Shown in pieces: positions 52,637 to 62,327 of a stretch of DNA of 64,000 bases. Both the position numbers and the translations under genes were made by a program. Source of the stretch: CADCWN01 sp046328475. GTDB lineage: Bacteria > Chloroflexota > Chloroflexia > Thermomicrobiales > CADCWN01. The stretch covers positions 1 through 64,000 of the forward strand of contig JAXLWN010000009.1 in NCBI GenBank assembly GCA_046328475.1, written 5' to 3'. A model generated the notes under the pieces. The model saw only the letters and a list, made by a program, of their open reading frames with translations, did not search any database and was not told the origin of the DNA. Every line of letters begins with the position of its first letter. Position 1 is the stretch's first letter.

Positions 52637-54025
52637 ATGTCCACCAACCTCGACACCAGCCAGATCACCGATCCCGACTTTCGCCAGCTCTGCGACTACG
52701 TCGTGGAGCGCATGGCCCGCTACACCGTGCCCGGCGTCGCCATCGGCGTTCTGCGCAATGGGCAGGAATTCACCGCCGGGTTCGGCATCACCAACGTCGA
52801 AGCCCCCGTCCCGGTCGATGGCGACACCCTCTTCCAGATCGGCTCGACCAGCAAGACCTTCACCGGCACCGTCGTGATGCGCCTGGTCGAAGAGGGCAAG
52901 CTCGACCTCGACGCCCCCATCCGCACCTACCTGCCCAACCTGAAGCTCAAGGATGAGGCGGCGGCAGCCGGGGCCACCCTGCGCCATCTCTTCAACCACA
53001 CCGCTGGCTGGGTCGGTGACTACTTCGACGACACCGGCTCCGGTGACGACGCGCTCGCCAAAATTGTCGCCGACATGGCCGAGTTGGCCCAGATAACCCC
53101 CTTCGGCAAGATCTTCTCCTACAACAACGCCGCCTTCTACCTCGCCGGGCACATCATTGAGACGGTCACTGGCAAGCCCTTCGAGCAGAACGTCAAGGAG
53201 CTGATCTTCGACCCGCTCGGCATGGACCACTCCTTCTTCTTCGCCCACGACGCCATCAGCCGCCGCGTCGCCGTCGGCCACATCTCACGCGACGGCAAGT
53301 CGACCGTGGCGCGTCCCTGGGCGCTGGCCCGCGCCGCGCACGCCGCCGGTGGCATCGTCTCCACCGCCACCGACCAGCTCAAGTACGCCCGCTTCCAGAT
53401 GGGGGATGGCACCACGCCGGACGGCACCCGCCTCCTCTCGCAAGCCTCCCTCACGGAGATGCAGACGCCGCGCACCCTGGCCGGGAGCGGCACCGGCGCG
53501 CTCGGCGTGACCTGGATGATCAAGACCATCAGCGGCGTCAAGACCGTGCGCCACGGCGGCGCGACCAACGGCCAACTCTCGGCCTTCGTAATGGCCCCCG
53601 AACAGGGCTTCGCGATCACCGTGCTGACCAATGGCAGCCGGGGCACCGAACTGCACAACGACGTGACGAAGTGGGCGCTGGCGCACTACCTCGACGCCGA
53701 GGAGCAGTTGCCGACCCCCCTGAACCTGGCACCCGACGCCCTCGCCGCCTACGCCGGGCACTACGACGCCGCACTCTCCTCCTACGACCTGGAGGTGCGC
53801 GACGGCGAACTCTGGGCTCAGGCGACCTCGAAGGGTGGCTTCCCACTGAAGGATTCCAAGCCCGCTGGCCCGCCCGCACCCCCATTCCGCATCGCGATCT
53901 GCGCCGACGACATGTATGTGGCGCTCGATCCCCCCTTCAAGGGCGGCCGTGGCGAGTTTCTGCGCGACGAGGACGGCTCGATCGCTTGGATGCGCCTGGG
54001 CGTCCGCATCGCGAAGCGGCAGTAA
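52637..54025 (+). CDS. Serine hydrolase of the beta-lactamase/class C fold, copy 1
   Basis: 462 residues from ATG 52637 behind AAAGGAG. Catalytic SxxK in GSTSKTFTG, the YxN motif in FSYNNAAFYLAG, and HGG in KTVRHGGATNG. The C-terminal domain LAAYAGHYDAALSSYDLEVRDGELW is a beta-barrel found in many serine hydrolases of family S12 (esterases, D-aminopeptidases). No signal peptide, so a cytoplasmic esterase or peptidase is more likely than antibiotic resistance. Immediate tandem paralogue at 54070. Confidence 0.88.
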   Translation: MSTNLDTSQITDPDFRQLCDYVVERMARYTVPGVAIGVLRNGQEFTAGFGITNVEAPVPVDGDTLFQIGSTSKTFTGTVVMRLVEEGKLDLDAPIRTYLPNLKLKDEAAAAGATLRHLFNHTAGWVGDYFDDTGSGDDALAKIVADMAELAQITPFGKIFSYNNAAFYLAGHIIETVTGKPFEQNVKELIFDPLGMDHSFFFAHDAISRRVAVGHISRDGKSTVARPWALARAAHAAGGIVSTATDQLKYARFQMGDGTTPDGTRLLSQASLTEMQTPRTLAGSGTGALGVTWMIKTISGVKTVRHGGATNGQLSAFVMAPEQGFAITVLTNGSRGTELHNDVTKWALAHYLDAEEQLPTPLNLAPDALAAYAGHYDAALSSYDLEVRDGELWAQATSKGGFPLKDSKPAGPPAPPFRIAICADDMYVALDPPFKGGRGEFLRDEDGSIAWMRLGVRIAKRQ

Positions 54026-54069
54026 TTAGCATCGCCCCTTCCCACCCGAAGGCGGCACAGGAGGAGCTA

Positions 54070-55458
54070 ATGCCCACGAACCTCGACACGAGCCAGATCA
54101 CCGACCCCGACTTCCGCCAGTTCTGCGACTACCTTGTGGGGCGGATGACCGAATACCAGGTGCCCGGGATCGCGGTCGGCGTCCTGCGCGACGGCCAGGA
54201 GTACACCGCCGGGTTCGGCATCACCAATGCCGAAGCGCCGGTCCCCGCCGATGCCACCACCCTCTTCCAGATCGGCTCGATCAGCAAGACCTTCACCGCC
54301 ACGGTCGCCATGCGCCTGGTGGAAGCCGGGAAGCTCGACCTCGACGTCCCCGTCCGCACTTACCTGCCCGACCTGAAGTTGAAGGATGAGGTGGCGGCTG
54401 CCGGGGTGACTATGCGCCACCTCTTCAGCCACAACGCTGGCTGGCTCGGCGACTACTTCGACGACACTGGCTCCGGTGACGACGCGCTGACCAAAATCGT
54501 CGCCAACATGGCCGAGTTGCCGCAATTCACGCCGCTCGGGGAGACCTTCTCCTACAACAACGCCGGGTTCTACCTCGCGGGCCACGTCATCGAGACGGTC
54601 ACCGGCAAGTCGTACGAGGCGAACGTCAAGGAGCTGATCTTCGACCCGCTCGGCATGGACCGCTCCTTCTTCTTCGCGCACGACGCCATCAGTCGCCGCG
54701 TCGCGGTTGGACATAATGTGATCGATGGTAAGGCGGTGGTCGCGCGCCCCTGGGCGTTGGCCCGCGCCGCACACGCGGCGGGTGGCATCGCCTCCACCGT
54801 GACCGACCTCCTGAAGTACGCCCGCTTCCAGCTGGGCGACGGTACCACGCCAGACGGCACCCGCCTCCTCTCGTCCGAATCCCTCGCAGAGATGCAAACG
54901 CCGCGCACCCCGGCTGGGAGCGGTGCGGGTGCGGTCGGCATCTCCTGGATGATCAAGACGGTCCAGGGCATAAAGACTGCGCGCCACAGCGGCGGCACGA
55001 ATGGCCAGATCTCGATCTTCTTGCTGGCCCCCGAGCGCGGCACCGCGATCACCATCTTGACGAACGCCAGCCGTGGCGGTGAACTGACCACCGATGGGAT
55101 CGCCTGGGCGCTGAAGCACTACCTGGGGATCGAGGAGCCCCTGCCGCAGCCCCTCGGCTTGGACGCCGATGCCTTGACCGCCTATGCCGGCACCTACGCC
55201 GCCGCGCTCACCGTCCTGGAACTGTCGGTGCGCGACGGCGATCTCTGGCTCCAGGCGATCCCGCAGGGCGGCTTCCCGAACAAGGATTCCAAGCCCTCTG
55301 GTCCGCCCCCGCCGCCGGTGCGCCTCGCCGTCTGCGCCGACGACCTGCTCTACGCACTCGATCCCCCCTTCAAGAATGCCCGTGGCGAATTCCTGCGCGG
55401 CAGCGACGGCGCGATCGCCTGGATGCGCTTCGGTAGCCGGATCGCCAGGCGACAATGA
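54070..55458 (+). CDS. Serine hydrolase of the beta-lactamase/class C fold, copy 2
   Basis: 462 residues, the same length as copy 1, from ATG 54070 with AGGAGGAG. SxxK in GSISKTFTA, YxN in FSYNNAGFYLAG, third motif HSGG in KTARHSGGTNG. Sequence identity to copy 1 is high throughout, showing a recent tandem duplication; the gap is 44 bases. Substitutions near the third motif (HGGATNG to HSGGTNG) could alter specificity. Confidence 0.88.
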   Translation: MPTNLDTSQITDPDFRQFCDYLVGRMTEYQVPGIAVGVLRDGQEYTAGFGITNAEAPVPADATTLFQIGSISKTFTATVAMRLVEAGKLDLDVPVRTYLPDLKLKDEVAAAGVTMRHLFSHNAGWLGDYFDDTGSGDDALTKIVANMAELPQFTPLGETFSYNNAGFYLAGHVIETVTGKSYEANVKELIFDPLGMDRSFFFAHDAISRRVAVGHNVIDGKAVVARPWALARAAHAAGGIASTVTDLLKYARFQLGDGTTPDGTRLLSSESLAEMQTPRTPAGSGAGAVGISWMIKTVQGIKTARHSGGTNGQISIFLLAPERGTAITILTNASRGGELTTDGIAWALKHYLGIEEPLPQPLGLDADALTAYAGTYAAALTVLELSVRDGDLWLQAIPQGGFPNKDSKPSGPPPPPVRLAVCADDLLYALDPPFKNARGEFLRGSDGAIAWMRFGSRIARRQ

Positions 55459-55617
55459 CGCAGGATGCTCACGATAGTGCCGTAAGCTCCGCGTAAGATT
55501 TCCCACCTCGGCGTAAGGATTGTGCGCTATAGCATTGAGGGCGCTATTCGCACCAGTTGGCTCGCGCTTCGATTGGGCGCGGGTGGCTAGCGCCCGGCGT
55601 GAGTGGAGGAGACGAGG

Positions 55618-56757
55618 ATGGTCAGCGCGGCGGCACAGGCAACCGACTATCTGGAGAGCGTGGAACGGATCGCGGCCGAGGTTGTCGCACCGGCCGCCAT
55701 GGCGACCGATCGTGATGCCGCGTTCCCGCGCGCGGCGCTCGATGCGCTCGGGGAGGCGGGGCTGCTGGGGTTGATCAGTGCGCCCGAGGTCGGCGGATTG
55801 GGGCTGGGGCACCGGGCGGCGACGAACGTCGTCGAGCGGCTGGCGCGGGAGTGCGCCTCCACGGCGATGGTCGTCTGCATGCACTATGCGGGCGCGGCGG
55901 TGATCGAGGCACACGGGCCGCGCCCGGTGCGCGAGGCAGTCGCCGTCGGTCGGCACCTGACGACGCTCGCCTTCTCAGAGGCCGGATCGCGGAGCCACTT
56001 CTGGGCACCCGTGAGCACCGCCACCGCCGACGGCGACGCGGTGCGGCTCGACGCGCGCAAGAGCTGGGCGACCAGCGCCGGGCAAGTCGATAGCTACGTC
56101 TGGTCGAGCCTGCCGCTCGAAGCGGCGGGGGCGAGCACGATCTGGCTCGTGCCTGGTCAGGCCGATGGCCTGCGGACTGCCGGATCGTTCGACGGCCTCG
56201 GGCTGCGCGGCAACGCCTCCAGCCCCGTGACGGCGGAGGGCGTGGTCGTGCCGCGCGAGGCGATGCTCGGCCCCGATGGCGGTGGCTTCGACATCATGAT
56301 GGGGATCGTCCTCCCCTACTTCCAGGTGATGAACGCGGGCTGTAGCCTCGGGCTGCTGGAGGCGGCGGTGCAGAAGACCGCCGCGCACGCGGGCGGAGCC
56401 CAGTTCCAGCACCTGGGTCAGGCCCTCGCCGATCTGCCGACGATCCGCGCCTACGTGGCGCGGATGCGGGTGAAGACCGACCTCATCCGCACCCTGCTGA
56501 ACGACACCCTCGACGCGCTGGAGGGGGGCCGCGCCGACGCGATGCTGCGCGTCCTGGAGGTCAAGGCGGCGGCAGGTGAGGCGGCCACGGAGGTGACTGA
56601 CCTGGCGATGCGCGTCTGCGGCGGGGCGGCGTTCCGCAAGGAGGGTGGGGTTGAGCGCCACTTCCGCGATGCCCGCGCGGCGACGGTGATGGCCCCGACC
56701 ACCGATGTCCTCTACGACTTTATCGGCAAGGCTGCCTGCGGCCTGCCGCTCTTCTAA
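55618..56757 (+). CDS. Acyl-CoA dehydrogenase family protein
   Basis: 379 residues from ATG 55618 with GGAGGAGACGAGG just upstream. N-terminal helical domain (FPRAALDALGEAGLLGLISAPEVGGLGLG), middle beta domain (TTLAFSEAGSRSHFW; KSWATSAGQVDSYVWSS), C-terminal helical domain ending GGAAFRKEGGVERHFRDARAATVMAPTTDVLYDFIGK. FAD enzyme oxidising an acyl-CoA or a related substrate; the usual catalytic Glu cannot be placed with confidence. First gene of the G-rich right segment. Confidence 0.85.
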   Translation: MVSAAAQATDYLESVERIAAEVVAPAAMATDRDAAFPRAALDALGEAGLLGLISAPEVGGLGLGHRAATNVVERLARECASTAMVVCMHYAGAAVIEAHGPRPVREAVAVGRHLTTLAFSEAGSRSHFWAPVSTATADGDAVRLDARKSWATSAGQVDSYVWSSLPLEAAGASTIWLVPGQADGLRTAGSFDGLGLRGNASSPVTAEGVVVPREAMLGPDGGGFDIMMGIVLPYFQVMNAGCSLGLLEAAVQKTAAHAGGAQFQHLGQALADLPTIRAYVARMRVKTDLIRTLLNDTLDALEGGRADAMLRVLEVKAAAGEAATEVTDLAMRVCGGAAFRKEGGVERHFRDARAATVMAPTTDVLYDFIGKAACGLPLF

Positions 56758-56788
56758 CTGACGAGGCACGACCCGCCGGAGGGGGACG

Positions 56789-57333
56789 ATGGAGACGCCA
56801 GTCAACCGGATGATCCAACTGCTGCAGACATCGTTGGGCGAGACGCTGTCCTTGCTCGCCGCGCTGACCGAGGATGACCTCGACCGCCCGTGCGATCACC
56901 CGTGCGCGATGGGCGGGACGGTGCGCGATCTGCTGACCCACAACATCGACCACGAGCGGATGCACAGCGGCCAGATCTACAGCGCACGCTACAGCCTCCA
57001 GCGTATGCAGAAGGGCGAGGTCCATCGCCCTGATGGCGGAGACGTTGCGCGCCCGCGCCGACCTGATCGCCTCCCTGATCGGCCTACCGGACGACCAACT
57101 CGACGCGCCGGTCCCTGACGACGACTGGACAATCGGGCAGATGGCTGAGCACGTCGTCTTCTGGGAGCGCCACTCCAATCGTGATCTCGCCCGCCGCTAT
57201 CTGGTCGGCCGCGCCGCGCCTACCCGTCAGCCGCGCAGGACGTGACCGACCCGATCTACGGGCGCTGCCGCAGATCGACCCGGACGACCACGAGACTCCC
57301 ACGCCGGTTCCCGAACCGGTCGCGGTCCCCTGA
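56789..57333 (+). pseudogene. DinB-family protein with frameshifts
   Basis: From ATG 56789: METPVNRMIQLLQTSLGETLSLLAALTEDDLDRPCDH, DLLTHNIDHERMHSGQIYSARYSLQRMQKGEVHR (metal-binding His residues of the DinB four-helix bundle). At ~57025 the frame slips into MAETLRARADLIASLIGLPDDQLDAPVPDDDWTIGQMAEHVVFWERH, and again near 57230, ending ...PTPVPEPVAVP at TGA 57331. Enzymes of this fold are thiol-dependent transferases/metalloproteins. Confidence 0.7.
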
Positions 57334-57355
57334 GCGTGCCCGCAAAGTCGCTCGC

Positions 57356-57389
57356 AGGCCGCCCTGGCCGGTACCGGCCAGGGCGGCCT
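57356..57389. terminator. Perfect 34-base palindrome
   Basis: AGGCCGCCCTGGCCGGT followed directly by its exact reverse complement, with no loop. It lies between the DinB-like gene and the TATACT/RBS of the next gene. No U-tract; as RNA it would form a ~15-bp hairpin, as DNA a cruciform or dimer-binding site. Confidence 0.6.
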
Positions 57390-57460
57390 CTTCGCGTTCC
57401 GGTGGCGCGGTATACTCCGGAGAGCACCGTGGGTGATCGGCACGGCGCGTAAGGAGGCAC

Positions 57461-59753
57461 ATGAGCAGCGCGACCACGGCGTACATCGGCCAATCGATGC
57501 CGCGCACCGGCGACCGGCGACTGCTGACGGGCGCGGGGCGCTATGTGGATGATGTGCGAATCCCCGGCACGGCGCACGCGGCCTTCGTGCGGGTCCGCAC
57601 GCCCACGCGCGGGTTGTCAGTATCGACGCGGCGGCAGCTGGCTCTGCCGGGGGTGATCGCTGTCTACACCGGCGCGGATGTGGCGGCCATGATGGGGCCG
57701 CAGGTGGCCGGGGCGGAATGCTGCGGGGACGGTCGATCCAACGTTGGCCGCTCGCGACCGACCGGGTGCGCTTCGTGGAGCGATCCGGTGGCGGTGGTAG
57801 TGGCGGATGATGGCTACGTCGCGCGCGACGCGGCGGCGCTGGTGGCGGTTGAGTATGAGCGCTCCCGGCGGTGGCGACGGCCGAGGCGGCACTGGCGGAC
57901 CAGTGCGCCGATCCTGCACGAGGGATGGGAGAACAACGCGGCGATCCGCTGGGAGAAGGTCTCGGGCGACCCCGACCTGCTGCTGGCCGAGGCCGAGCGG
58001 GTGGTCGAGGTGCGGCTGGTGAACAACCGCATCCACGCCGCCTTCATCGAGCCGCGCACCATCCTCGCCAGCCCGACGCCGGGGAGTGATGACCTGACCG
58101 TCTGGGCCTCGACGCAGGTGCCGCATAGCCTGCGCACCGGGATCGCCACCGCGCTCGGGTTGTCCGAGGCGGGGATTCGTGTGATTGCGCCCGATGTGGG
58201 GGGCGCGTTCGGGGCGAAGGGCAGGCTGTATGGCGAGTACCTGCTAATCCCGGCGCTGGCGCGGCAACTGGGTCGCCCGGTGAAGTGGGGGAGACGCGCA
58301 GCGAGTCCTTCCTGGCGACGCGCCACGCGCGCGACCAGGTGCAGACGCTGCGGGCGGCGGTCGCGCCGGATGGCACGATGCGGGCGCTGGAGGTGTCCGA
58401 TCCTGGGCAACCTCGGCGCGGCGACGCCAACCAGGTGCCCGTGAACTCGGGCAACATGGCGACCGGGGCCTATGGCGTGCGCGATGTGCGCGTGACCGTG
58501 ACCGGGGTGATGACCAACACCACGCCGACCGGCGCCTACCGGGGCGCGGGGCGACCGGGCGACTCATGCTCGAACGGCTGATGGACACCATCGCCCGGGA
58601 GCTGGACCTCGACCCGGTCGAGGTGCGGCGGCGGAATATCGTGCCGGTCGAGGCCTTCCCCTACGACGGGCCGACCGGGGTGCGCTACGACAGCGGCGAC
58701 TATGCCCGCGCGCTCGACGCGGCGACGGAGTTGATCGGCTATCCGGCGTTTCGGGCCGAGCAGGAGGCGGCGCGGGCGCAAGGGCGCTACCTCGGCATCG
58801 GCTTCGCGCTCTACTGCGAGTTTGCCGGGCCGGGCTGGGATAGTGCGCGCGTGCGCGCCCAGCCGGATGGCACGGTGACGGTCGCGGTCGGGGTGTCGCC
58901 GCACGGCCAGGGGGGCGAGACGGCCTACGCGCAGATCGCCGCCGATACGCTCGGCGTGGCCTTCGAGCGGGTGGTGGTGCATTCGGGCGACACGGCGCTG
59001 ACGCCGCAGGGGATCGGGACGTTCGGGTCGCGCGGCACCTCCATCGGGGGGAGCGCGGTGCTGCTGGCGTCGCGGCAGGTGCGGGATAAGGCTCGCCGCT
59101 ACGCCGCCGCGATGCTCGAAGCGTCCGAGGAGGATATCGAGGTCAGCGAGGGGCGCTATGCGCCGCGCGACGTGCCCGAGCGGGGTGTCACCTTCGCCGA
59201 GATCGCCCGGGCGGCGCACCGGATGATGGGGATACCGGGCGGGCTCGAACCGGGGCTGGAGGCGACCAGCCACTTCACGCCGGAGGGGCGCACCTTCCCG
59301 TTCGGCGTCCACGTTGCGGTGGTGGAGATCGACGCGGCGACGGGCGAGTTGACGGTGCGCCGCTACCTGGCCGTGGATGACTGCGGGGTGCAGATCAACC
59401 CGCGACTGGTGGAGGACCAGGTGCGGGGCGGGCTGGCGCAGGGATTCGGGCAGGCGTTGCAGGAGGTGATCCGCTACGACGACGAGGGCCAGCTCCTCTC
59501 CGGCACCTTCATGGACTATGCCGCGCCGCGCGCCAACCAACTGCCGAACTTCGACCTTGCTCACACCGTCACGCCCAGCCCGTTCAACCCGCTGGGGGTG
59601 AAGGGGGTGGGGGAGGCCGGGACGACGGGGGCACCGCCCGCGCTGGTGAATGCCGCATTGGATGCGCTCGCGCCGCTGGGCGTGCGCCACCTCGACATGC
59701 CCTTGACCCCGGAGAAGCTGTGGCGGGCGATGGGGGGCGGCCGTGAGCCGTAA
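57461..59753 (+). pseudogene. Molybdenum hydroxylase large subunit (xanthine/CO dehydrogenase type), frameshifted
   Basis: TATACT at 57410 and AAGGAGG before ATG 57461. IGQSMPRTGDRRLLTGAGRYVDD starts the family; then APDVGGAFGAKGRLYGEYLL, TPTGAYRGAGRP and, in an intact stretch from 58566 on, RELDLDPVEVRRRNIVP, VAVGVSPHGQGGETAYAQIAADTLG, GVKGVGEAGTTGAPPALVNA (catalytic Glu of GVGEAG). The first 1.1 kb carries at least five single-base shifts (near 57610, 57720, 57870, 58285, 58405, 58560). Binds Mo-cytosine dinucleotide and hydroxylates a heterocycle, aldehyde or CO. The FAD and 2Fe-2S subunits are not adjacent. Confidence 0.78.
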
Positions 59754-60273
59754 GCGGAAGCGGGGTGGGCAACAGACGCAAGTGCCGCAGGCACCAGCGC
59801 CGCGCTCGCAGGCTCCCGTGGTGCAGCGCCCGGTGGCCGAAAAGCCGGTGGCGGCGACTCCGCCGCAACGGGAAACGCCCGGCCTGGCGACGCGGCTGCG
59901 CCGGAAGCTGCGCGGGCTCGGCGAGGTGCTGATCATCCCCGGCATCATCGTGGGCTTTCTGCTGGCGATCTACCTGCTCTCCATCTCGGGGCAGATCGTC
60001 TCGCTGCTGCACCGGGAGACGGTGACCGACACGGTTGTGCGGAGCGAGCGGGTCAACAATGGCGAGTCGGGGAAGTATCTGGTCTTCGGGAAGAACGAGG
60101 TCTACCAGAATACCGACTCCGTACCGCTCTTGAAGTTCCGCTCGTCCGACTTCTACCGCGACATCGAGGTGGGCAAGACGTATCGCTTCACGGTGGTCGG
60201 CTGGCGGCTGCCATTCTTCAGCACCTATCGCAACATCGTCGGCTTTGAAGAGGTCCGGCCGGGGGCTGAGTAG
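59743..60273 (+). CDS. DUF1523-like membrane protein
   Basis: 176 residues from GTG 59743, overlapping the previous gene by 11 bases. Basic, Pro/Gln-rich cytoplasmic N-terminus, one helix (VLIIPGIIVGFLLAIYLLSI), then an extracytoplasmic domain YLVFGKNEVYQNTDSVPLLKF, SSDFYRDIEVGKTYRFTVVGWRLPFFSTYRNIVGFEEV with the FxNTDS and YRNI pattern of DUF1523-like proteins, also found in phages. Function unknown. Confidence 0.6.
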   Translation: MSRKRKRGGQQTQVPQAPAPRSQAPVVQRPVAEKPVAATPPQRETPGLATRLRRKLRGLGEVLIIPGIIVGFLLAIYLLSISGQIVSLLHRETVTDTVVRSERVNNGESGKYLVFGKNEVYQNTDSVPLLKFRSSDFYRDIEVGKTYRFTVVGWRLPFFSTYRNIVGFEEVRPGAE

Positions 60274-60428
60274 CGGCGCGGTGGTGCCCGGCTGCTCGCC
60301 TTGCCGTGCTACAATCGCGCGCGATGGCAGCGGCCGAACGCGATTGTGGGATGCGTTCGCGCAGTGTGGGGCTGCCGGTGGGGATCGGGCCGCCTGATGC
60401 GGCGCTGACGAAAGGATGGTCTGGCGCG

Positions 60429-62057
60429 ATGGTCAAGCTGACGGGCGGGCAAGCCCTGGTGCAATCGATCAAACGGGAGGGGATCGACACGATCTTCGGC
60501 CTCCCGGGGGTGCAACTCGACTGGGCGTTCGACGCGCTCTATGCCGAGCAGGACAACATCAAGGTCTACCACACGCGGCACGAGCAGGCGACGTCGTACA
60601 TGGCGGATGGCTTCGCGCGGGCGACGGGCAAGGTCGGGACCTGCCTGATCGTGCCGGGACCGGGGCTGCTGAATGCGGCGGCCGGGCTCTCGACGGCCTA
60701 TGCCTGCTCGTCGCCGGTGCTCTGCCTGACGGGGCAGATCCGGTCGGACCTGATCGGCGTGGGGCGGGGTGAGCTGCACGAGATCCCGAACCAGTTGGAG
60801 ATGCTCTCCTCGGTGACGAAGTGGGCGGCGCGGGCGATGAACCCGGCGGAGGTGCCGGGGCTGGTGCGCGAGGCGTTCAAGCAGTTGCGGACGGGTCGGC
60901 CGCGCCCGGTGGCGCTGGAGATCCCGCCGGATGTGCTGCAGATGGAGGCCGAGGTCGAGTTGCTGGATGCGTATCAGGCGGAGCGGCTGGCCCCGGACAT
61001 GGATGCGATCAAGCGGGCGGCGGCGTTGCTGGCGAAGGCCGAGCGGCCGGCGTTTTTCGTCGGGAGCGGCATCTTCCGCGCCGAGGCGTGGGAGGAGCTG
61101 CGCGAGCTGGCCGAGGCGCTGGAAGCGCCGGTGATCATGTCGTCGAACGGGCGCGGCGCGCTGAGCGACCGCCACTACCTGGCGCTGAACAGCATCGCGG
61201 GGCAGCGGTATGCCCAGAATGCCGACCTGATCTGCGCGGTCGGGTCGCGCTTCGTGCAGCCGACGGCCTGGTGGGGGCTGCCGGAGAGCGTGCCGGTGGT
61301 TCAGCTCGACGTGGATGGCGAGGAAGTCGGGCGCAACCGCAAGCCGACCGTGGGCATCGTGGGCGATGCGAAGCTGGGGCTGGCGGCGCTGCGCGCGGAG
61401 ATCGACGGCGCGGCGGGCAAGCGCTCGTCCAAGGAGAAGGAGCTGCGGGCGCTGAAGGAGGAGGTCGATGACCTGCTCCACGAGATCCAGCCGCAGGCGG
61501 CGTTCGCCGGGGCGATCCGCGAGGCGCTGCCGGACGACGGCATCGTGGTGAACGAGAGCACCCAGGTCGGCTACTGGTCGAGCGCGGGCTTCCCGGTCTA
61601 CGAGCCGCGCACCTTCATCGGCTCGGGGTACCAGGGGACGCTGGGCTTCGGCTATGCGACGGCGCTCGGGGTGCAGGTGGGGATGCCGGAGCGCAAGGTG
61701 GTCTCGATCAACGGCGACGGCGGCTTTGGCTACAACATCCAGGAGTTCTCGACGGTCAAGGCGCATGGCATCAATGTGGTGGCGGTGGTCTTCGACGACG
61801 GGGCGTTCGGGAATGTGAAGCGCATCCAGCAGCAGAGCTTCAATGGGCGGACGATCGCCTCGACGCTGGTCAACCCGGACTGGGTGAAGTTCGCCGAGTC
61901 GTTCGGGGTGGCGGGGATGCTGGCGAAGACGCCGGATGAGTTGCAGGGGGCGCTGAAGGAGGCGTTCGCGAGCAATGCCCCGGCGCTGATCGCGGTGCCG
62001 GTGGGTGAGATGCCGAGCATGTGGCACCTGATGCGCCCGCAGCCGGCGCGGCGGTAG
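60429..62057 (+). CDS. Thiamine-diphosphate enzyme, acetolactate synthase-like
   Basis: 542 residues from ATG 60429. N-terminal Pyr domain with the catalytic-type Glu in TRHEQATSYMADGFARATG; middle Rossmann domain (AAALLAKAERPAFFVGSGI); C-terminal PP domain with NGDGGFGYNIQEFSTVKAHGINVVAVVFDD, the GDG...N ThDP/Mg motif. Family also includes oxalyl-CoA decarboxylase, glyoxylate carboligase and sulfoacetaldehyde acetyltransferase. The absence of an adjacent regulatory (IlvN) subunit favours a catabolic role. A strong terminator follows. Confidence 0.88.
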   Translation: MVKLTGGQALVQSIKREGIDTIFGLPGVQLDWAFDALYAEQDNIKVYHTRHEQATSYMADGFARATGKVGTCLIVPGPGLLNAAAGLSTAYACSSPVLCLTGQIRSDLIGVGRGELHEIPNQLEMLSSVTKWAARAMNPAEVPGLVREAFKQLRTGRPRPVALEIPPDVLQMEAEVELLDAYQAERLAPDMDAIKRAAALLAKAERPAFFVGSGIFRAEAWEELRELAEALEAPVIMSSNGRGALSDRHYLALNSIAGQRYAQNADLICAVGSRFVQPTAWWGLPESVPVVQLDVDGEEVGRNRKPTVGIVGDAKLGLAALRAEIDGAAGKRSSKEKELRALKEEVDDLLHEIQPQAAFAGAIREALPDDGIVVNESTQVGYWSSAGFPVYEPRTFIGSGYQGTLGFGYATALGVQVGMPERKVVSINGDGGFGYNIQEFSTVKAHGINVVAVVFDDGAFGNVKRIQQQSFNGRTIASTLVNPDWVKFAESFGVAGMLAKTPDELQGALKEAFASNAPALIAVPVGEMPSMWHLMRPQPARR

Positions 62058-62088
62058 GGCGTTTCACGGACGACAATCGGAGACTGCG

Positions 62089-62115
62089 GGGCGGGGAGGG
62101 TTCCCCGCCCTTTTT
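62089..62115 (+). terminator. Intrinsic terminator after the ThDP enzyme
   Basis: Perfect 9-bp stem GGGCGGGGA/TCCCCGCCC with a 4-base loop and TTTTT immediately after, 32 bases past the stop. Confidence 0.9.
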
Positions 62116-62162
62116 GTGTGTTGGTGTGTTGGTGTGTACGCGTGTACGTGGATTACGTGTAC

Positions 62163-62220
62163 GTGAGTTACACGCGTACGGGGTGGAAAGTAGGTTTGTT
62201 TTTGCATTTTCACTTTTTTC
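62163..62220 (-). repeat. 58-bp repeat, copy B (inverted partner of 49537-49594)
   Basis: 56 of 58 bases match copy A in reverse complement. Just to its left, GTGTACGCGTGTACGTGG...CGTGTACGTGAG forms overlapping palindromes (62133-62180), also found beside copy A in shortened form. No gene covers this stretch: 62058-62813 is non-coding as far as I can see. Confidence 0.85.
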
Positions 62221-62290
62221 TGCTCCTTCTCCGGACGCGGGGTGGGGCGGGGAGTGTAGGGAGAGGGGTGAAGGGTGAAGGGCGAGAGGA

Positions 62291-62327
62291 GGCCCCCCTA
62301 CACCCCCCCAATGCTGGGGGACTTTAA
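62291..62327 (-). repeat. AAAGTCCCC hairpin repeat, inverted orientation
   Basis: GGCCCCCCTACACCCCCCCA ... TGGGGGACTTTAA, the reverse of the copies at 27227 and 49453. Together with copy B it makes an inverted ~200-base composite of 49453-49610. Confidence 0.7.

Noticed and set aside
54067..55956. 629-residue minus-strand frame opposite the second serine hydrolase
   Set aside because: Shadow of a gene with SxxK, YxN and HSGG motifs; no start signal.
60309..62027. 572-residue minus-strand frame opposite the ThDP enzyme
   Set aside because: Arg/His-rich antisense frame without motif.
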